This document shows positions 18,701 through 30,020 of a stretch of 64,000 nt of DNA, piece after piece (within the stretch, counting starts at the first letter, position 1; every line of letters begins with the position of its first letter). The stretch covers positions 372,001 to 436,000 of the forward strand of contig SADC01001329.1 in NCBI GenBank assembly GCA_004194705.1, read 5' to 3'. The stretch comes from Ditylenchus dipsaci (lineage: Eukaryota; Nematoda; Chromadorea; Rhabditida; Anguinidae). The translations under genes were made by a program, and so were the position numbers. The notes beneath the pieces are model-generated. The model saw nothing but the letters and a program-made list of their open reading frames with translations, was not told the origin of the DNA and searched no databases.

Positions 18701-21700
18701 GCCATTGGCGAAAAGATCTCATTGGCAAGAGTTTCCTTGGCAAAACTATCACGCCCCATTTTTAGATGCGACCTTTTCACTATTTTTAAGCACAGAATGA
18801 GAAAAAACAATTATACAACCTGGCGCAAGGCGGCCGCAGCTTCAATCCACTTCAGACCATGAGGTGTCGCTGCCTAAAGTCAAACAATTATCATACACTA
18901 CGCTCACTAACGCTGCGGTCCGCATTGCGAACTATATTAGATGCATATACGGAAACAAAATTTCATTGCTTTTCCTATACTGTGAATTAGAGTGCGGATG
19001 CGGACGAAAAACGGATCATAATGAGATAAAAATGATTTTCTTTTCAAAGGACCATGGTTTTTTCTAGGGTCGACCAACGGTCAACTGACCGATCAATAAT
19101 ACAGGGTGTTTCAAGAAATCCGCAGGATTTGAAATGGTCATAACTTTTTTCTAGACCGTTTTTCGAATTTCTGTAAACGCCAATCGTTTTCTCTTGACGG
19201 GCATTTTTGTTTTTCGGAAAAAAATTTTTTCGAAAATTTTGACTTTTTTGCCTTGGTCCCCCCTATGGTCCAAAAAAGGAAAAGATGACAAGATTGATTA
19301 TTTTGGACCATAGGGGGGACCAAGGCAAAATAATCAAAATTTTCGAAAAATTTTTTTTCCGAAAAATAAAAATGCCCGTCAAGAGAAAACGATTGGCGTT
19401 TACAGAAATTCGAAAAACGGTCTAGAAAAAAGTTATGACCATTTCAAATCCTGCGGATTTCTTGAAACACCCTGTATTTGACCGGTAGACAGGAAATCGG
19501 TCAATAGTTCCCCGTTATAAGCAAATTTATTTTACGGCATATTTGCATTTTCGCTTCATTTTTATTACATTTTAACACTACAAGCACCTCAATAATATAA
19601 AAATCACTGAAAACCCTACCAACAACCAACGCTCAAAAAAATAGGCTACAGTTAGTATCCTAATGCAGCAGGGCTTTTGATTTTACAGAGTGGTCTAAGA
19701 AATTTGAACACTTTTTAACAACCATAACTTCACTTATTGGCCGTTTTTGAAAATCTGTTTCCACAGTTCCACTCAGTTTTTCATTACAATTTTGTTTGAT
19801 ATATAATGTCGAAAACAAGATTTTTGCTTGGTCCCCTGTGGTTTGGGCCATACTCATCCACAGGCCGTCCACATACCAGGACTAAATCCACAGGGGGGTC
19901 CAAGCAAAAATCTTGTTTTAGACATTATACATATATATAAACATTAATGAAACGTTACATTATAGAAAGGTTCAAATGGAACGATAAAAAAAAAGTGCAA
20001 AGGATCTAAGATGATAAAATTCGCAATTTACAGCTTTTCGGTCAATCGCTCTCAATTGACCGAGTTTTATTTGACCGGCCAATAGGTCATCCTCGTTTTT
20101 ACACGCACTACATGCGCAAAATTTTAATTGGCGGGGACAGTTCTCTTTCATCTCACATTTTGCTCTTTCGAGTAGTTTGATATGACTACAAAGAGTAGCA
20201 TGCGAGAAGTGCCCCCGCCAATTCCCATTTTGCACATGCCGCTGCACGCTGAAAAACCATGGTCTTTTAAGAAAAATAGGATTATTAGGCAAAATTATTT
20301 GTGAAAGCACACATTACACAAAATCCAATTAGTATTGTTGAAAAAGAACGGACGAGCTGTGGATGCGAAAATATTGCGAACGGAATTTACGATCTTGTTG
20401 TGAACACATATTCGCATCTGCATACCAAGGCAGATACATTTTTTATGCATCTTTCGAACGTCATTTCCTAAACATACCGCTTTTGCAACTTTAGGCACAC
20501 TAGGCTGATCGAAAACGTTGAATGGATTACGACTGGAAGCGATTTCTGGCTCAATGCGGAAAGGCTGATGCTCCTAAAAATACTATTCATATAATCATAA
20601 GGGGAAACCGAAGCTCAAACCCAACTCTACCTTGAGACATGACAGATTGGAAACCTGCTCAATTGACTGCTTGGACTTATTGACCTGCAAAATTACCAAC
20701 GTGCAACTTTAAGCCAAGTAGAAAGGAGAATAAATTCAACTCTCAATAAACGGCATTATACATGATCATGGAAACTTTACCCTCGACATAACATTACTTC
20801 ACACGGATTAAAAATTCCACTAGAATCCCACCTAACTGCCACTGGTTTAACACCAAATTACCAGCGGGAGTTCCATCGGATGGGTGTGGGAATTTGGTGG
20901 TCTTCCATTCCAGTGGAATTTATGTGGTATTCCACTGGAATAGGGGTGGTATTCCAGTAAAAAAAGTGGGGCTAGGTCAGTTCGAAACGGTGTCAGTTCG
21001 AAAGGGTTTTTTTCAAAAATTTTCATACTTTTTCAAACAAAAGTTCTTATTTTAGCAAAAAAGTTTTTTCTGACGTCCCCTGGAGGAAATTTCGGCTACT
21101 AGGGGACGTCAGAAAAAACTTTCTTGCTAAAATAAGGATTTTTGTTTGAAAAGGTATGAAAATTTCTGAAAAAACCGTTTCGAACAGACCCTTTCGAACT
21201 GACCGTACATCGAAAAAAGTGTACCTGCCATTGTCCGGAATCGAACCGACCACCCGAGTGTCATACTTGAGCCACTCGGCCACCATGTCGTTTTAATGAA
21301 ATGGGGTTTTTAGACACCTATATACTCTATTTTCGAAATAATGAGTCTTTTGTTATTGAACATGTTTTATTGGTGAGGATGAATGCAATCAAGTGATATG
21401 ACTAATGAAATGGAACAAGCAAAAAGTACAACAACAGGGTATTGTTTGTACAAAGAAGATTTGAATAGGCGGCAGTAAATTTACCCCCGGTAAATTGATC
21501 CTCGGTTAATTAGTCCGTCAATTAAAAAAAAGAAATTTCACTATTAAAGGGGTATACCAGCGCGTTACACTGAAATTAAGGCGGGGGGACCAGCAATTCT
21601 TTTTTCAAATGATTTTTTTATAAGCGTTCTACCTGATCCGACGAAAGTTTACTGCCTACTTGTTTAAAGGACCATGGTTTTCGCATGCAGTGGCATGTGC

Positions 21701-24187
21701 AAATTTGAATTGGCGGGGAACCTTCTCTTTCGTCTAATTCTGTACTCTTTCGAGTCATTCAAAACAACTCGAAAGAGTACATCGATAGACGAAAGAGAAT
21801 TGTCCCCCGCCAATTCAAATTTTGCACATGCCACTGCGCGCAAAGAGCATGGTCCTTTAAGTAGTACAAAGTCATAAATATCAGATTTTACATAAAACGA
21901 GTGAAAACAAGAACGATTTTTAAAAACTTGCTGGTCCTCGCCTTAATTGGCAGTGTAACGCGCTGGTATGTCCCGTTATAAATTTTCCTTTATTGAGACA
22001 GAAAACTTTTTTCTGCAAAGATGGCCCATGCAAATGTTCCCAGCGAATAAAATAAGTGTACAATATTTACTAATGGGCTAGTAATAATCAAACACCCTCT
22101 ATGCGGAAGGGCGTCTACTGGAAGGGGGTCTACAACTAGAGGGGGGGGGGTATGGGCAAAACCAGCATAAATAGGCCGATTTTCAGGGGGGGGGGGGGGC
22201 TACTATTAGAGGGGTACTAGAGGGTTCACTAGAGGGATCACTATCAGATGTGGGCCACAATTAGAGAGGAGGCTACTATTAGAGTAAATACGGTTTGCAA
22301 ATTGAAATTTTTTTTCGTTCGATTTTTGCCTTGGACTCCCCTTTGGTCTGTGGCATTCCACTGGAAACCTGGACTTCGTGGCATCCCAGTGGGAGTTACT
22401 GGTCGGCCAGTAGTCATTTAGTAGTTATCCACTGGAATTCATTTTTTCCTGTAGATACAACGGCAACATAGAGAGCGTGACTGGAATGCCACTATATCGA
22501 GAGCGGAGTATATGACTTACCTTCTCAGACTCCTTAGAAACACTCGGCAAAACAGCAGCATTATCACCTTCATCATCAGACACACTGCCTAAAGTTAATT
22601 ATTTACGTCATTTGACGACAAAACTCAAGAAAAACTAACTATCTGTAAATACTCCTTCGCCTCGCTGGGTAAACTGCTGCAAAAATTTAAGATACACGAA
22701 AAAAAATTTCGTTAACATTTGCAGTCATACAATGCTCTTCTCGTTCTGCTTAGCCTTCGTGCCCATACTTTCGGAACTTCTCTGAAAATATCGATTGCAA
22801 ATGTAAAAGGCTGCAGCGATTGGCAACTATACCTGGAATTGACTAGCATGCATCGCTGGTTTATCATCCTCGTCATCCAGCTCCCACATGCTTTGGTTAT
22901 TTTTGAAATTTCCTGAAGGATTAGCTGATTTCTCATACAGCTTTGCAGTTTTATCGCGAACGATGCCCTAAAAACAGATATGTTGGAGGCGAAATAGTTT
23001 TGCGTAAAACCTTTACGATGTAATAGAATTTATAACATTCACAAATTTACCTGCGAATGCTTAACTGGCTCCTCACTTTCTTCGTCGTCATCAAACTCCC
23101 ACATATTTTCAGGCTTCTTCACGCTTAGAGGAGGATTAGAGGGTTTCTTGTAGTGATTTCCAGAATTTTCATGAATGATACCCTAAATGGATGAAAATTA
23201 AGCAAGTCATCCATAGGCCATACAATCTTCTTGAAAGGCAAGGATTTACCGTGGAAGTGCTTTGAGCTGGGCCATAACCATCATCTTCTTTATCGTCAAA
23301 GCCAAAGAAAGGACTGTTGCGACCATGACTAGTTTGATTGCTGGAGACCACACGCGGCTGTGCATTGTTCATTTGAGCCATACCGAGATGCTGTCGACTA
23401 TCTCTAAAACAATTTAGTTTAGTAAGTTAGCAGTGCTAAATCAGCGTAAATTAAGCATTATGGCACATAAAACAACACATATTCTATACACTCGCACCTC
23501 AGCACAACAGCATCCATAAATTTTTAAAACGAAATTAGTTGTCCGTCCACTGAGTATCGGCAACAAATTTAAAAATTTAAACCCCAAATTTATAGACCCG
23601 CAATCTTCGTCAATCTGCAGGGTGATTCATGAATCAACTTTTTAAGGTCTGTTTCTAGATATTAAAAATTCAAGCCAGTTGGCCTTTGATCCTGCTTCGA
23701 ATATATATACCTAGATTCTTTTGCGTCTTGATTTCGAACTGACTTGTTATGTTCTGATCTGATATGACGGATTCTCGGATCATCTCGCCCCTACAAAAAT
23801 TGGTTTACACACTTTCCTAAGTCTAAGCAAGCTTAGTGATAGCTTAACCTTGTAGACTGTTTGTCCCAAATAATTGACCTCACTCTGAATCTTATTCTGC
23901 ATCTGCTTAGATCTGTAAACATGATAGAATCGAATCATATTTTTGCATTGTCGAAATGCTCACCCCAGGAGTTCCTTGAAACTAGCAAATCCAGCTTCTC
24001 TTGCAAGAACTTGGCCATCAATTCGGTAGTCGTCACTGAATTTTGAAAAAATACAAGGGAGATTCCCAAAACTCGCTTACTAAAAGTCTCTCAGCAGTTC
24101 TTCCGTTCCACAGTAACCTCGAGCTTTGGATGTGATCGTCTGATAGAGCGATTGCAACTGATCACCCACCGTATTTTTCTTTTCCAT
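15781..24187 (-). CDS. LOTUS (OST-HTH) domain protein, 18 exons, 542 aa
   Basis: Exons on the minus strand: 24187-24081, 24035-23964, 23912-23849, 23790-23711, 23403-23250, 23182-23051, 22967-22833, 22781-22731, 22676-22640, 22588-22521, 20684-20631, 20573-20478, 18873-18820, 18080-17938, 16729-16627, 16578-16522, 16474-16406, 15933-15781. All phases agree and the frame stays open for 542 codons. Residues 1-90 fit a LOTUS fold: 'CGTEELLRDFYDDYRIDG' then 'LAREAGFASFKELLG' and 'DDPRIRHIRSEHNK'. LOTUS domains occur in germ-granule proteins (Oskar, TDRD5, TDRD7, MARF1) that bind RNA or activate Vasa helicase. The middle is polar and acidic, with exons 6 and 7 encoding duplicated modules ending 'MWEFDDDEE' and 'MWELDDEDD'. 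The C-terminal 100 residues ('KIGEVVKAIVKYTYPRAVL', 'FFERWCEEIIVVGKTGK') are not identified. No Tudor or helicase domain was seen. The function beyond LOTUS is inference. Confidence 0.7.
16752..17852. mobile_element. Element with GGTAGTAACAATCA ends and ATCCGCGGAT repeats
   Basis: Ends 'GGCGGTAGTAACAATCA' and inverse 'TGATTGTTACTACC'. Subterminal arrays of the self-complementary motif ATCCGCGGAT fill 16770-16990 and 17630-17840. It lies in the LOTUS-gene intron and contains the pogo-type MITE at 17270-17544. No transposase was seen. Confidence 0.65.
17270..17544. mobile_element. pogo-type MITE (CAGTCGACTCTCGATAAACC)
   Basis: TA-flanked with CAGTCGACTCTCGATAAACC and inverse. It shares 'AGTTCGTTCCCACC' and 'GGGTCCGACACTTTTT' with the 376-810 family. 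Non-coding. Confidence 0.85.
18450..18745. repeat. Foldback with TTTTCGCCAATGG repeat tracts
   Basis: Four to five 'TTTTCGCCAATGG' units (18460-18525) face inverted 'CATTGGCGAAAAGAT' units (18640-18735) around a central stem 'ACCACTTATTTTGTAGC'. Non-coding; it lies in an intron of the LOTUS gene. Confidence 0.65.
19101..19476. mobile_element. Foldback MITE, ACAGGGTGTTTCAAG ends
   Basis: A near-perfect palindrome; the ends read ACAGGGTGTTTCAAGAAATC and inverse, with 'CCTTGGTCCCCCCTATGGTC' at the centre. Similar ACAGGGTG ends occur at 24316 and 29213. Intronic, non-coding. Confidence 0.8.
19660..20470. other. LOTUS-gene intron with foldback pieces
   Basis: Around 19820-19920 inverted copies of 'AAGCAAAAATCTTG' flank 'CCCCTGTGG'. 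A second foldback (20085-20276) has arms 'ATTGGCGGGG' with 'TTTGCACATGCC', matching the element at 21662-21861. No exon was found. Confidence 0.5.
20972..21208. mobile_element. Foldback MITE with TCAGTTCGAAA ends
   Basis: Arms read 'TCAGTTCGAAACGGTG' ... 'TTTCGAACTGAC', with 'CTGACGTCCCC' in the middle. It is adjacent to a tRNA-like stretch at 21216-21286. Non-coding. Confidence 0.7.
21216..21286 (-). other. tRNA-like pseudogene fragment
   Basis: The minus strand reads 'GGTGGCCGAGTGGCTCAAG' (A-box-like) and 'GGTTCGATTCCGG' (B-box-like), but the acceptor arms do not pair and one T-arm position is mismatched. It is best read as a decayed tRNA or tRNA-derived SINE head. Confidence 0.5.
21662..21861. 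mobile_element. 200-bp foldback MITE, AAAGGACCATGG ends
   Basis: Inverted arms from 'AAAGGACCATGGTTTT' through 'TTGAATTGGCGGGG' to a central 'ACTCTTTCGAGT' stem. The relative at 20085-20276 has the same arms. Non-coding. Confidence 0.75.
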
Positions 24188-26612
24188 AATTCAGAGCTAC
24201 AAACAAAAGATATGGAGAATGCGTAAAAATGCCCAGTTTTGGGGAAAAGTGCCCAGAGAAAGAAGCTTTTTGACGCTACTGTCATATAACCCCCCCCCCC
24301 AAAAGCTACTGTAATACAGGGTGTCCCAAAAAAAATCCCTACGCTTCAAAGGCACCGTACGGCAATTTTTTTATAGGGCGGTATTTAATTTTGGCCGTAA
24401 AATACTGAAAAAATGGCCGTAAAATATTTAATTTTGGCTGTAAACTCGACCTGGCCGTCAAATACTGAATTTTGGCCGTAAACTTTTGAATTTTGGCCGT
24501 GAAATACTGAATTTTGGCCGTAAACTTTTGAATTTTGGCCGTAAACTTTTGAATTTTGGACATAAACTCGAATTTGGCCATAAAATACCGCATTTCTGTC
24601 ATACATTGTTGGGTTTTGGCCATAAACTCAAATATGGCCATGAATTTTGCCCATTGAAACTCATAGTGTCTGTTGTGTTGTCTCTTTGATCTTCCCTTTG
24701 TGTGATATTTTGCGTGCACGCTCGAGGTCGGTTCATCAAATTAATTTCCATCAATTTGCAGATATTACTGCAGACAATAAAGGGGAGCTACGCGCCGGTT
24801 TCGTACTTATTCGTCAACGAGGTCCTGGGTTCGTGCAAATCGGCAGCTATTTGGAGTGGCAAGTCAAGCGGTCAGCAATGTGGTTCGTCAATTCAAGGTA
24901 ACTGGCGCTAACAAGAATCAATTATAGTTATCTTTTTCTGTTGTCATGTTTGCTGTTATTAATTTTTGCCTGCGTTCGAGAGATGTGTTTAGTAGTGAAT
25001 AAAGATTGCTGTCCCCGTCTTATAATGGCTTTTTGTGGACGTTTCTAAAGTTTGCCGCCCATAAATTCGGAAACGGGCCACTAGAGTGTTATGCTGCCCG
25101 ATTTTTTCTTAAATGTTAAAGTAATTTTAACACACCCTGTAGTTCAATTGGGATGTGGGAGTATAGTTCAAGTGCTCCGTGTTAGGAAAAAAAAAGAAGA
25201 GCATTACAACGATGACTGTTTAATTTTCTGCCTGTTGTTGAACAATGTTTACTTGTTGTTGTCGTTGTTCGAAAAGAAGTAAATGTAGCCGATTATAAGG
25301 TGTGAATGTTAATAGGTGCGATAAGAGATGAAAGATCGAGATGTGGTTCAGGAGAAACAGAATGTTTGGATTAAAACATTGGACACATAAGTAAAATGTA
25401 TGTATATGTATAAGCGGTCATTTGTGTATCTGTTGTTTATACGGCGGAATAATGGAGTCTATGAATGGATAGTCTATACAGTTGCGGACAATTGATAGCG
25501 GACGGCACGTTTATTATTAGACTTACTGTTTTTTCTTAAAAATTTTTAAATGCTTTTAAAAATCGCGATAGGCAGTTTTGTAGAGCACTTAAAGGGCTAC
25601 AATTATAGCCTACTACTTGTTATAAAAATATCGATTTTGCGCGATTGCTTGAGGCGGTTTGGAAACCCCCTCGTTTTTTCTCCCGACAATTGATAGCGGA
25701 CGATTTTTTTTTTCAAGCTGATTGATTTTAATTTTTTATATATTGTCAACTTTTAATGACTAATGGGATGCCCCCAATGCATCCGTGTCCGCGTCCGTGA
25801 CACGGACCGTATTTTCATGCACAATGAGCCGTATCCGTGTCCGTAAAACGGGCCGTAAAGTCGGGCCGTGAAACGGTCCGTGGATTTCCACACAATGAGC
25901 CGTATCCGTGTCCGTGTAACGGACCGTGATACGGTCCGTCAAATTTTTTGCGCCGATTTTTTTAGTTAGCAGGTAAATTAATTTTTTTGCATACCGCTTT
26001 CAGTTTAATCGAACGCCCAAATTCATGAGCAGCGTTCCTGTAAAAAAACATCGGAAATTTTTTTTGTGAAAATATGAAATGCAGAGTTGATACTTTTTCG
26101 ACACGGACCGTGTTTTTGTACGGTCCGTGTAGAATACGGATTTTTGCAAAAAAAATTTTTTTGAGAATTTGACCAAAAGGCAGCAAAAAGTGTAACTAAT
26201 GCGAGAAACAGTACCTAGCAACTCACAAAAACAACGAAAACTAGTTTTATGCTCATCTGATTGGTTAGTACTTTCTTCAATGAACATTCGTTGGACAAAT
26301 TATTTGTGCACTAATTTCAAAACCTAAGTTAATCCTGTCAATTTCCGAAATCTGATAAAGATGAGTAAAAGGAAATGCAGCGAAACAGTCTGTTATATTC
26401 ACCCGCTCGCGGACGTTTGAGCAATAATGGATGCACCCAAAATTCCCGCTTTCTTCTCATAGCCCGAGCACGATGTAAAAGTAAAAGCAATCGAAGGTCC
26501 ATCTCAAACATTTAGTTGAATCATTATAACTGATAACCGGTTAATTTAGAAAACATGAGCGATAAAGCAACAAAATCATAGCAAATAGAAGCCAGAAACA
26601 AAACAAAAATGG

Positions 26613-26618
26613 TTTATT
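26613..26618 (-). terminator. Polyadenylation signal AATAAA of the MADF-BESS gene
   Basis: AATAAA about 31 bases beyond the MADF-BESS stop codon, inside the same Harbinger-type element. Confidence 0.6.
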
Positions 26619-26648
26619 TGGACAACTCAGCAATAAGCGAAAGCAAAA

Positions 26649-27489
26649 TTACATAGATGGAGGACGAGGTGGAGGCGGCAGAACATCAATAGATTCGAGA
26701 GCGGCATAAGTAAGAACTTCTTGGATCTTCAACTTAGCAATGGCACGACTTCTAATAGACAGAGATGCAAGTGATTGACCTACCATCTTGCCAAACGATG
26801 TCTCAGCGGACTCCTGTTCGATAGCCTTCAGAATACGATCTTCGAAGTCATCATTCCTTCCTTTCTTCGCAGACTTAGGTGTCGCATAGCCTGTGTTCGG
26901 ACGCTTCCGATTTTCACCGACGAACTGAAAATCTTCAACTGAAAATACCAAAACTAACATGTAGAACCTTGATAAAACGACAACATACATGGATCTTCCT
27001 CGACTTCGCCATCTTCGATATCCCCTTTAAACGCATCGTCCAAGGTATTGGCACGACTGAAACCATCAATAGTATAAGTAATAAGACCAAAAAAACAATC
27101 AGGCGGTACTAACTTTTTACGTTCCTCGAGATGCTTATCCATAAATTTCATAGCTGTGAAGTGCGGCCATTGAGATTCCCAGCCTTCTGCTCCGTCTCCA
27201 CTTTTAGGTCTCTTCTTTCGCTCTCTAGTGTACTGATCGCGCAAGCTATTCCATCGAATTTGGGCTCCTTTTCCATCTATAGTTTAGCAAACGATAATGA
27301 GTACATCAATTAGCAAACACATTTTAAAGACGAACCGGGAAATCCAGCAACATGTGCAATTTCCTTCCACGTTTGAGTCTTGTCGTGCGTCTTATATTTG
27401 TCCATCGACTTGTCGTAGATGTATGGATGTCCTTGGATGACAGCAATCAGGTCATCATTGAGAATCTTCTTTCCTGTTTTGATATCCAT
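26649..27489 (-). CDS. MADF-BESS DNA-binding protein (Harbinger accessory protein), 224 aa
   Basis: Four exons on the minus strand: 27489-27336, 27276-27114, 27056-26989 and 26938-26649 (introns 59, 57 and 50 nt). They join to 224 codons without a break. Residues 1-105 form a MADF domain: 'LIAVIQGHPYIYDKSMDKYK', 'TWKEIAHVAGFP', then 'RWNSLRDQYTRERKKR' and 'WPHFTAMKFMDKHLEER'. Near residues 170-205 'FGKMVGQSLASL' and 'AIAKLKIQEVL' form a BESS motif, used for protein contacts. In Drosophila, PIF elements carry a second gene of this type (the PIF MADF-like genes), thought to bind element ends and recruit the nuclease. The partner transposase is not in this copy. A proline-rich tail ends the protein. 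Intactness suggests recent or continuing use. Confidence 0.88.
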
Positions 27490-29559
27490 GTTGGGCCTGA
27501 TAAAAAATAATAATTAAGGGTAGCCAGGGACAATAAATAAAAAACAATCGTACAAACAAAAAAAAACAGTACCAACAAAAAATCACCCGTGTCGTAGTCC
27601 GTAAAATCGTCCGTGTTTGCGGCCCGTTTTACGGACACGGATACGGCCGATTGGGTGGAAATACACGGACCGTTTCACGCCCCGCGTTTACGGACACGGA
27701 TACGGACACGGACACGGCCCATTGGGGGCATCCCATAATTGTAAGCCTTGTTCCTCAGCTACAATTTGGTATATCAAACTTTTTTTTGAATTATTATACG
27801 GAAAATTATGACCATAGAAATAAAAGTGTCGATTTCTAGTCAAATTCAAATAAAATGTAAGGAAAATGGTTGTTTGACCACATAATTAAGAGGTTTTCTC
27901 AAATTTTAAAAATCGAAATTCACGCCCTTTTGCATTTTTTAAAAGCTCTATGATTTCTCTACAAAATGACATTTTGGTCGTTGTCGTAGGACCACTCTGC
28001 ACTGAGATACAGATAGGTTGAATTTGAAAACCCTGAAAAAGTGCCGTTTTGCCTTATTTTAAGCCATTTTTCAGGGCTTTCAAATTCAACCTATCTGTAT
28101 CTCAGTGCAGAGTGGTCCTACGACAACGACCAAAATGTCATTTTGTAGAGAAATCATAGAGCTTTCAAAAATGCAAAAGGGCGTGAATTTCGATTTTTAA
28201 AATTTTGAGAAAACCTCTTAATTATGTGGTCAAACAACCATTTTCCTTACATTTTATTTGAATTTGACTAGAAATCGACACTTTTATTTCTATGGTCATA
28301 ATTTTCCGTATAATAATTCAAAAAAAAGTTTGATATACCAAATTGTAGCTGAGGAACAGGGCCTACAAATAGTCATTAAAAGTTGACAATATATAAAAAA
28401 TTAAAATCAATCAGCTTGAAAAAAAAATCGTCCGCTATCAATTGTCGGAGAAAAAACGAGGGGGTTTCCAAACCGCCTCAAGCAATCGCGCAAAATCGAT
28501 ATTTTTATAACAAGTAGTAGGCTATAATTGTAGCCCTTTAAGTGCTCTACAAAACTGCCTATCGCGATTTTTAAAAGCATTTAAAAATTTTTAAGAAAAA
28601 ACAGTAAGTCTAATAATAAACGTGCCGTCCGCTATCAATTGTCCGCAACTGTATATAGACAGGTTGAATTTATGGCAAAAATTCAGTATTTTAGAGCCTC
28701 ATTCAGAAATATTCCATCGAATTTGGTGTCAACCACCTCGGAATGGGTGCCTACCCAGGTACTAATTGCAAATTGAGATTCTAAATAGTCGAAACATTCC
28801 CAACACACCGTGCTCAGCACACGATTTTGGGTTGAATAATGGAGTTTGTTCAGCATTAGGATAGATAAAAAAATTTCGTGCCAATTGACATGTAGATCAA
28901 TCATGCTAGAACCAGCCTGAATTTATGGCTAAAATCTAATAGTTTATGGCCAAAATCCAACAATTTTTGGCCAATATTCAGTATTTTTCGGCCTAATTTG
29001 AGTTTATGTGCAGAATTTAAAAGTTTACGGCCAAAATTCGAAAGTTTACGGCCAAAATTCAGTATTTTACGGCACCTCGAGTTTACGGCCAAAATTACGG
29101 CCATTTTTCACAATTCTACGGCCAATTTTAAATATTATCCTTTTTATATCACTTTTTTAAACAATATGTAATTTTGTAGCCCTGAAATTTCTCCATCGAA
29201 TGGTATACAGGGTGTCCCAAAAAAAAAATCCCTACGCTTCAAAGGCACCGTACGAGAATTTTTTTATATCACTTTTTTTAAACAATATGTAATTTTGTAG
29301 CCCTGAAATTTCTCCATCGAATGGTATATAAATCTATTTTTTGCTGAAAAAAAAAATTATTCATAAGTTTACAAGACAAAATTTAAAACCTCGATTTCAA
29401 ATCCGGGAATTTTCAGTTTTTGTTAAAAAATGAAATTTCAAAAAATTTCGAAAATTTTCAAAATCTGTGAACTTCATGATGTAGCGCATGTCAAGAGCAA
29501 CAAAATTTACTTCACAAAAACAAATTCAATAGATGTGTGGAGAGTCGGTGTTTTGCTAT

Positions 29560-29815
29560 TTAAGAGACGGAAACTGCAATATCTTAGATGCCAAAAAAGG
29601 TTATGCGCTGCGGACAAAGTTTTTCCGGTGCAAAAAGATTTTTTTGTGGTAAAACTTAGCTGGGGCAAAAAGACTTTTTTTAGGACAAATCTCTTTTTGG
29701 GGGCAAAAATATTCTTTAGAAAAAGAGTCTTTTTTGCCCCCAAAGAAGTCGATTTGCCCCAAAGAAAGTCTTTTTGCCCCCAAAAAGCTTTGTCCATGCG
29801 TTGTCCTTAGTGGTA
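29560..29815. repeat. Inverted GGGGCAAAAAGAC repeat cluster
   Basis: Units of 'TTTTTGGGGGCAAAAAGACT' type appear in both orientations around 'AAAAGAGTCTTTTTT'. It resembles the 'GGCGCAAAT' tracts at 1790-1920. The open frames here are repeat artefacts. Confidence 0.6.
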
Positions 29816-30020
29816 GAGTATGAACGAGAGCATGTGTTGGATTTAAAAAGCCTTTGTGGGCATCATAGAGATGAGATTTTAACAGTAAAAGCAGCATAAG
29901 CAAGCATAGCAATTACGGTCAGATGTATAAAGCAACAAATGTTCGAAAATGACAATTTTATTTGCACTATCATTCATTTAAATTAACGAGTACATCTTAC
30001 AGTCGACGCTCTCTATAATA

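Larger units (their letters stand above)
25764..27735. mobile_element. PIF/Harbinger-type element (TAA target site) carrying a MADF-BESS gene
   Basis: The tips are TGGGATGCCCCCAATG and its inverse, followed by 'CCGTGTCCGT'-rich subterminal repeats at both ends. The sequence TAA is duplicated on each side (25761-25763 and 27736-27738), the classic 3-bp target of PIF/Harbinger. The only gene inside is MADF-BESS at 26649-27489; no DDE transposase is present. Confidence 0.8.
25479..28651. mobile_element. TA-flanked foldback element (CAGTTGCGGACAATTG) split by a Harbinger insertion
   Basis: Ends CAGTTGCGGACAATTGATAG and inverse, flanked by TA. If the insertion at 25764-27735 is removed, the remaining 1.2 kb is an almost perfect palindrome: 25479-25763 plus 27739-28053 mirrors 28054-28651. 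Both 'CCGCTATCAATTGTC' tips are intact. Confidence 0.85.
24316..29260. mobile_element. Outer MULE-like unit with TTTGGCCGTAAA subterminal repeats
   Basis: Tandem 'TTTTGGCCGTAAA' units (24385-24640) face the inverse (28915-29125). At both outer flanks is the direct repeat 'ACAGGGTGTCCCAAAAAAAA' followed by 'CGCTTCAAAGGCACCGTACG'. The organisation mirrors the FLYWCH element at 36860-38465, whose arms are made of 'TTCTACGGGCA' units. The interior 24650-25100 has an A/T-rich tail and AATAAA but no domain I recognise. Holds the foldback at 25479-28651. Confidence 0.5.

Noticed and set aside
21216..21286. Functional tRNA gene
   Set aside because: A- and B-box-like sequences exist, but acceptor arms do not pair, the T-arm has a mismatch and no anticodon stem could be drawn.
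24370..24660. CRISPR-like appearance of regularly spaced TTTGGCCGTAAA units
   Set aside because: Units are contiguous and degenerate with no unique spacers, mirrored at the other end of an element; the genome is eukaryotic. The same reasoning applies to 35255-35430 and 12255-12430.
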